Source: Eubacteriales bacterium (GTDB taxonomy: Bacteria; Bacillota_A; Clostridia; Christensenellales; Aristaeellaceae). From it: a DNA stretch of 6,937 nt. Made by a program: the position numbers and the translations under genes. The stretch covers positions 1 through 6,937 of the forward strand of contig JARKQO010000077.1 of assembly GCA_029974855.1 (NCBI GenBank). The letters run 5' to 3'. Under the pieces are notes generated by a model that was given only the letters and a program-made list of their open reading frames with translations, ran no database searches and was not told the origin of the DNA. Of the stretch, positions 5,477-6,937 are shown piece by piece (the first letter of the stretch is position 1; every line of letters begins with the position of its first letter).

Positions 5477-6492
5477 TATGACCGGATGCGCTTTACCGTT
5501 TCGCCACGGATCAGCTCTCCCGGTACGACATAGGGCCGTTGCGCGGGCTCCTTCGGATTTTCGATGCGGCTCAGCAGCCGTATGGCTGCCATACGGCCGA
5601 TTTCCTGGCCGTCCTGCCGCCAGGTGGTCAGCCGGGGGCGGATTTTCTGGATCAGCGCGATGCCGGCATCGCCAATGATGGAGATATCCTCCGGGATGCT
5701 GAGCCCAGCCTGCTGAATGGCCTCCATGCCCCCAAGGGCGCAATAGTCGTCCGTCATCAGGATGCAGGTGGGCATTTCCCGGCAGGACAGCAGCTTCTTG
5801 GTATCCTCAAAGGCATGCCTGGTGCTGTGGTAGTGGCTGGGGACCACGTACTCCGGCGGGATTTCCAGCCCGTGCTGGTGAATGAACTCGTAAAAGGCGG
5901 ACAGCCTGGCGTCTGTGACGCTGGAATTTGTGCCGTGCATGAACGCGATGCGGCGGTGCCCCATCTCCAGCGCATAGCCAAGGATGTCGCGCATGCCTGC
6001 CTTGTTGTCGCTGAGAATGCAGTCCCTGCCGGAGAAAAGGTGATCGATGGTGACCAAGGATACATCGCTTTGCGCCAGCTGCTGGATCTCCATATCGAAA
6101 AAATCCACGCACAGGAGGCACACCCCGTCCACATTCCGGTTTCGGCAATGATCCAGGTAGGAAAGCCGCTGGCCGCCGATGTTGTGGTTGATCAGCGTGA
6201 TGTCATAGCCCTGGCGCTCCGCCTCCTGCTTGAAGCCGTTGAGGATGGTAATGAAATAGGTGTGCAGCAGATTGTCATGCATTTCGTCGTCCAAAATGAC
6301 GCCCAGGTTATAGGTACGGTTGGTTTTCAGGGCCCTGGCAATGGCGTTGGGATGGTAGCCGATTTCCAGCGCGGCCTTTTGCACCCGTTGGCGCGTTTCC
6401 TCGCTCACATCGGGATAGCTGTTCAGCGCCTTGGAAACCGCGGATACGGACAATCCGCAAAGCTTGGATACATCACGGATCGTTACGGCCAT
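5476..6492 (-). CDS. LacI/GalR-family transcriptional regulator
   Basis: This 338-residue protein has full family length. The N-terminal helix-turn-helix is TIRDVSKLCGLSVSAVSKAL (4-23), with Val16, Ser17 and Lys21 around the DNA-reading positions. The hinge helix is NAIARALK (49-56), whose leucine normally inserts at a central CpG. The effector domain runs from about 62 (NLGVILDD) to 325 and has family landmarks: VTIDH (147-151), DARLSAFYEF (194-203), MTDDYCALGGMEAI (246-259), IRPRLTT (284-290), ending GELIRGETVKRI. The usual VGFDD loop reads IIGDAG (272-277), a small deviation. The ATG at 6492 is preceded by AAGGGATG at 7-nt spacing. Its position between a GH94 phosphorylase and GH9 suggests it senses a cello-oligosaccharide or related sugar. 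Operator-like repeats around its own promoter suggest autoregulation. Whether it also binds the TTGCAA operators of the left half is unknown. Confidence 0.95.
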   Translation of the reverse strand: MAVTIRDVSKLCGLSVSAVSKALNSYPDVSEETRQRVQKAALEIGYHPNAIARALKTNRTYNLGVILDDEMHDNLLHTYFITILNGFKQEAERQGYDITLINHNIGGQRLSYLDHCRNRNVDGVCLLCVDFFDMEIQQLAQSDVSLVTIDHLFSGRDCILSDNKAGMRDILGYALEMGHRRIAFMHGTNSSVTDARLSAFYEFIHQHGLEIPPEYVVPSHYHSTRHAFEDTKKLLSCREMPTCILMTDDYCALGGMEAIQQAGLSIPEDISIIGDAGIALIQKIRPRLTTWRQDGQEIGRMAAIRLLSRIENPKEPAQRPYVVPGELIRGETVKRIRS

Positions 6493-6535
6493 TTTTCATC
6501 CCTTCGTTTCTGGTCATTATGGTCACGCACCACGA

Positions 6536-6543
6536 AAACGTTT
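6536..6543. promoter_or_regulatory. Possible autoregulatory operator at the lacI transcription start
   Basis: AAACGTTT is a perfect 8-bp core palindrome with a central CG, within TCAAACGTTTTCG on the minus strand. It overlaps or just follows the predicted lacI start (near 6546). This is a typical place and core for a LacI-family operator, but the outer positions are not symmetric. Confidence 0.45.
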
Positions 6544-6552
6544 GATATACGC

Positions 6553-6581
6553 AATATACTATATTTTTCACGAAAAATCAA
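6553..6581 (-). promoter_or_regulatory. Promoter of the lacI gene
   Basis: On the minus strand there is TTGATT (6576-6581), a 17-nt spacer, and TATATT (6553-6558), in a notably AT-rich stretch. The predicted start is near 6546, giving a leader of about 55 nt. No terminator was found between the GH94 stop and this promoter, so some read-through from GH94 is possible. Confidence 0.65.
6563..6578. repeat. 16-bp inverted repeat in the lacI promoter spacer
   Basis: ATTTTTC, AC, GAAAAAT are perfect 7-bp arms around two bases, lying between -35 and -10 and touching the -35. The sequence CACGAAAA occurs here and again at 6531-6538. It is a candidate second binding site for the regulator, though AT-rich promoter DNA gives such repeats by chance fairly easily. 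Confidence 0.4.
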
Positions 6582-6660
6582 CGCAAAGGTAAATCTTTTT
6601 GCTACAATGTTCACTTTTTTCTCATTTCGCCCGGTCTGGGAAGGCGTTGCCTGGAACGCG

Positions 6661-6937
6661 CTACAGCACAACCTCCACCCGGTGCTCTCCCCCTTCAAAC
6701 AAAGGCAGCAACGTGCCATGGGCGGGCTCGCCGTCCACCAAAATAGAGCGTATGCCGGAGCAGGCGCGGCTTTCGTTGCGCACATGGATGTGGTACACCG
6801 CGCCACGGTATGCCCGGCGCACCGTATATTCCGTCCAATCCGCCGGGATGCACGGATCGATGCGCAGGCCGTCGTAATCCGGCTTGATGCCAAGAATATG
6901 CTGGGTGATCACATGGTAGTTCCAGGCCGCGGTACCG
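6661..6937 (-). CDS. GH94 phosphorylase (cellobiose/cellodextrin phosphorylase type), C-terminal end only
   Basis: The last 91 residues of a GH94 enzyme run in from the right edge and end at TAG (6661-6663). GH94 enzymes split beta-glucosides such as cellobiose with phosphate to give a sugar 1-phosphate, saving ATP in the cytosol. Family landmarks are GTAAWNYHVITQHILGIKP, DYDGLRIDPCIPADW, the RRAYRGAVYHIHV strand, and the final GIRSILVDGEPAHG...LPLF...HRVEVVL beta-sheet. These belong to the junction of the catalytic barrel and the C-terminal sheet. The acceptor specificity sits in the unseen part, so cellobiose, cellodextrin, laminaribiose or chitobiose cannot be separated. Its place upstream of lacI and GH9 favours a beta-1,4-glucan role. 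Confidence 0.93.
   Translation of the reverse strand, partial: GTAAWNYHVITQHILGIKPDYDGLRIDPCIPADWTEYTVRRAYRGAVYHIHVRNESRACSGIRSILVDGEPAHGTLLPLFEGGEHRVEVVL

Noticed and set aside
4716..5678. Plus-strand open frame of 320 residues across GH9 and lacI
   Set aside because: It spans two well-supported minus-strand genes and their gap. It has no recognisable motif; it is an antisense shadow in GC-rich DNA.
6644..6659. Inverted repeat GCGTT-CCAGGC-AACGC after the GH94 stop as a terminator
   Set aside because: The stem is only 5 bp and no T run follows on the minus strand.
6483..6893. Minus-strand frame of 136 residues running from the GH94 tail into the lacI start
   Set aside because: It is out of frame with both clear genes, crosses the lacI promoter and shows no domain.
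1..6937. Mobile elements, CRISPR arrays, tRNA or rRNA genes, phage genes
   Set aside because: No transposase or integrase motifs, no regularly spaced repeats and no structural RNA signatures were seen on either strand.

Overview
The window looks like part of a fairly GC-rich chromosome from an anaerobic, carbohydrate-fermenting Firmicute of the Clostridia type. The clues are strong AGGAGG-type ribosome binding sites, sigma-A-like promoters, TTG starts, a Clostridia-style KDPG-aldolase/VOC fusion and a GH94/GH9 oligosaccharide module. The taxonomic call is an inference from protein style; no rRNA gene is present. All six complete or partial-but-readable genes, plus the seventh at the edge, lie on the minus strand, so the window is best read from right to left.

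Right half (6937 to about 3720), a beta-glucan oligosaccharide module: the C-terminal end of a GH94 phosphorylase (6661-6937, cut by the window edge), then a LacI-family regulator with its own promoter and operator-like inverted repeats (5476-6492), then a GH9 glycoside hydrolase without a signal peptide (3771-5384). The lacI-GH9 gap contains two inverted repeats and no visible promoter, so GH9 is probably co-transcribed with lacI. A clear intrinsic terminator (3720-3751) ends the unit. Together the enzymes would trim imported cello-oligosaccharides in the cytosol by hydrolysis (GH9) and phosphorolysis (GH94).

Left half (about 3700 to 1), a small catabolic module of unknown substrate: a cupin gene with a near-consensus promoter (3209-3586), then a two-gene operon with its own promoter (3149-3178). 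That operon encodes an aldolase-like/VOC fusion protein (2174-3088) translationally coupled to a sugar-isomerase-like protein of the FucI/AraA type (882-2159). A separate promoter (771-799) follows, driving a LivJ-type ABC transporter binding protein (1-607, cut by the edge).

The most interesting signal is a LacI-type operator, TTGCAATCGTTTGCAA or close variants. It occurs in the spacer of the aldolase-like promoter, in the leader of the livJ-like gene, and inside the isomerase-like coding region. This suggests that the transporter and the enzyme operon are co-regulated, possibly with DNA looping. The second notable point is that the aldolase domain of the fusion protein appears to have lost its Schiff-base lysine and its phosphate-binding loop, while its VOC domain looks intact.
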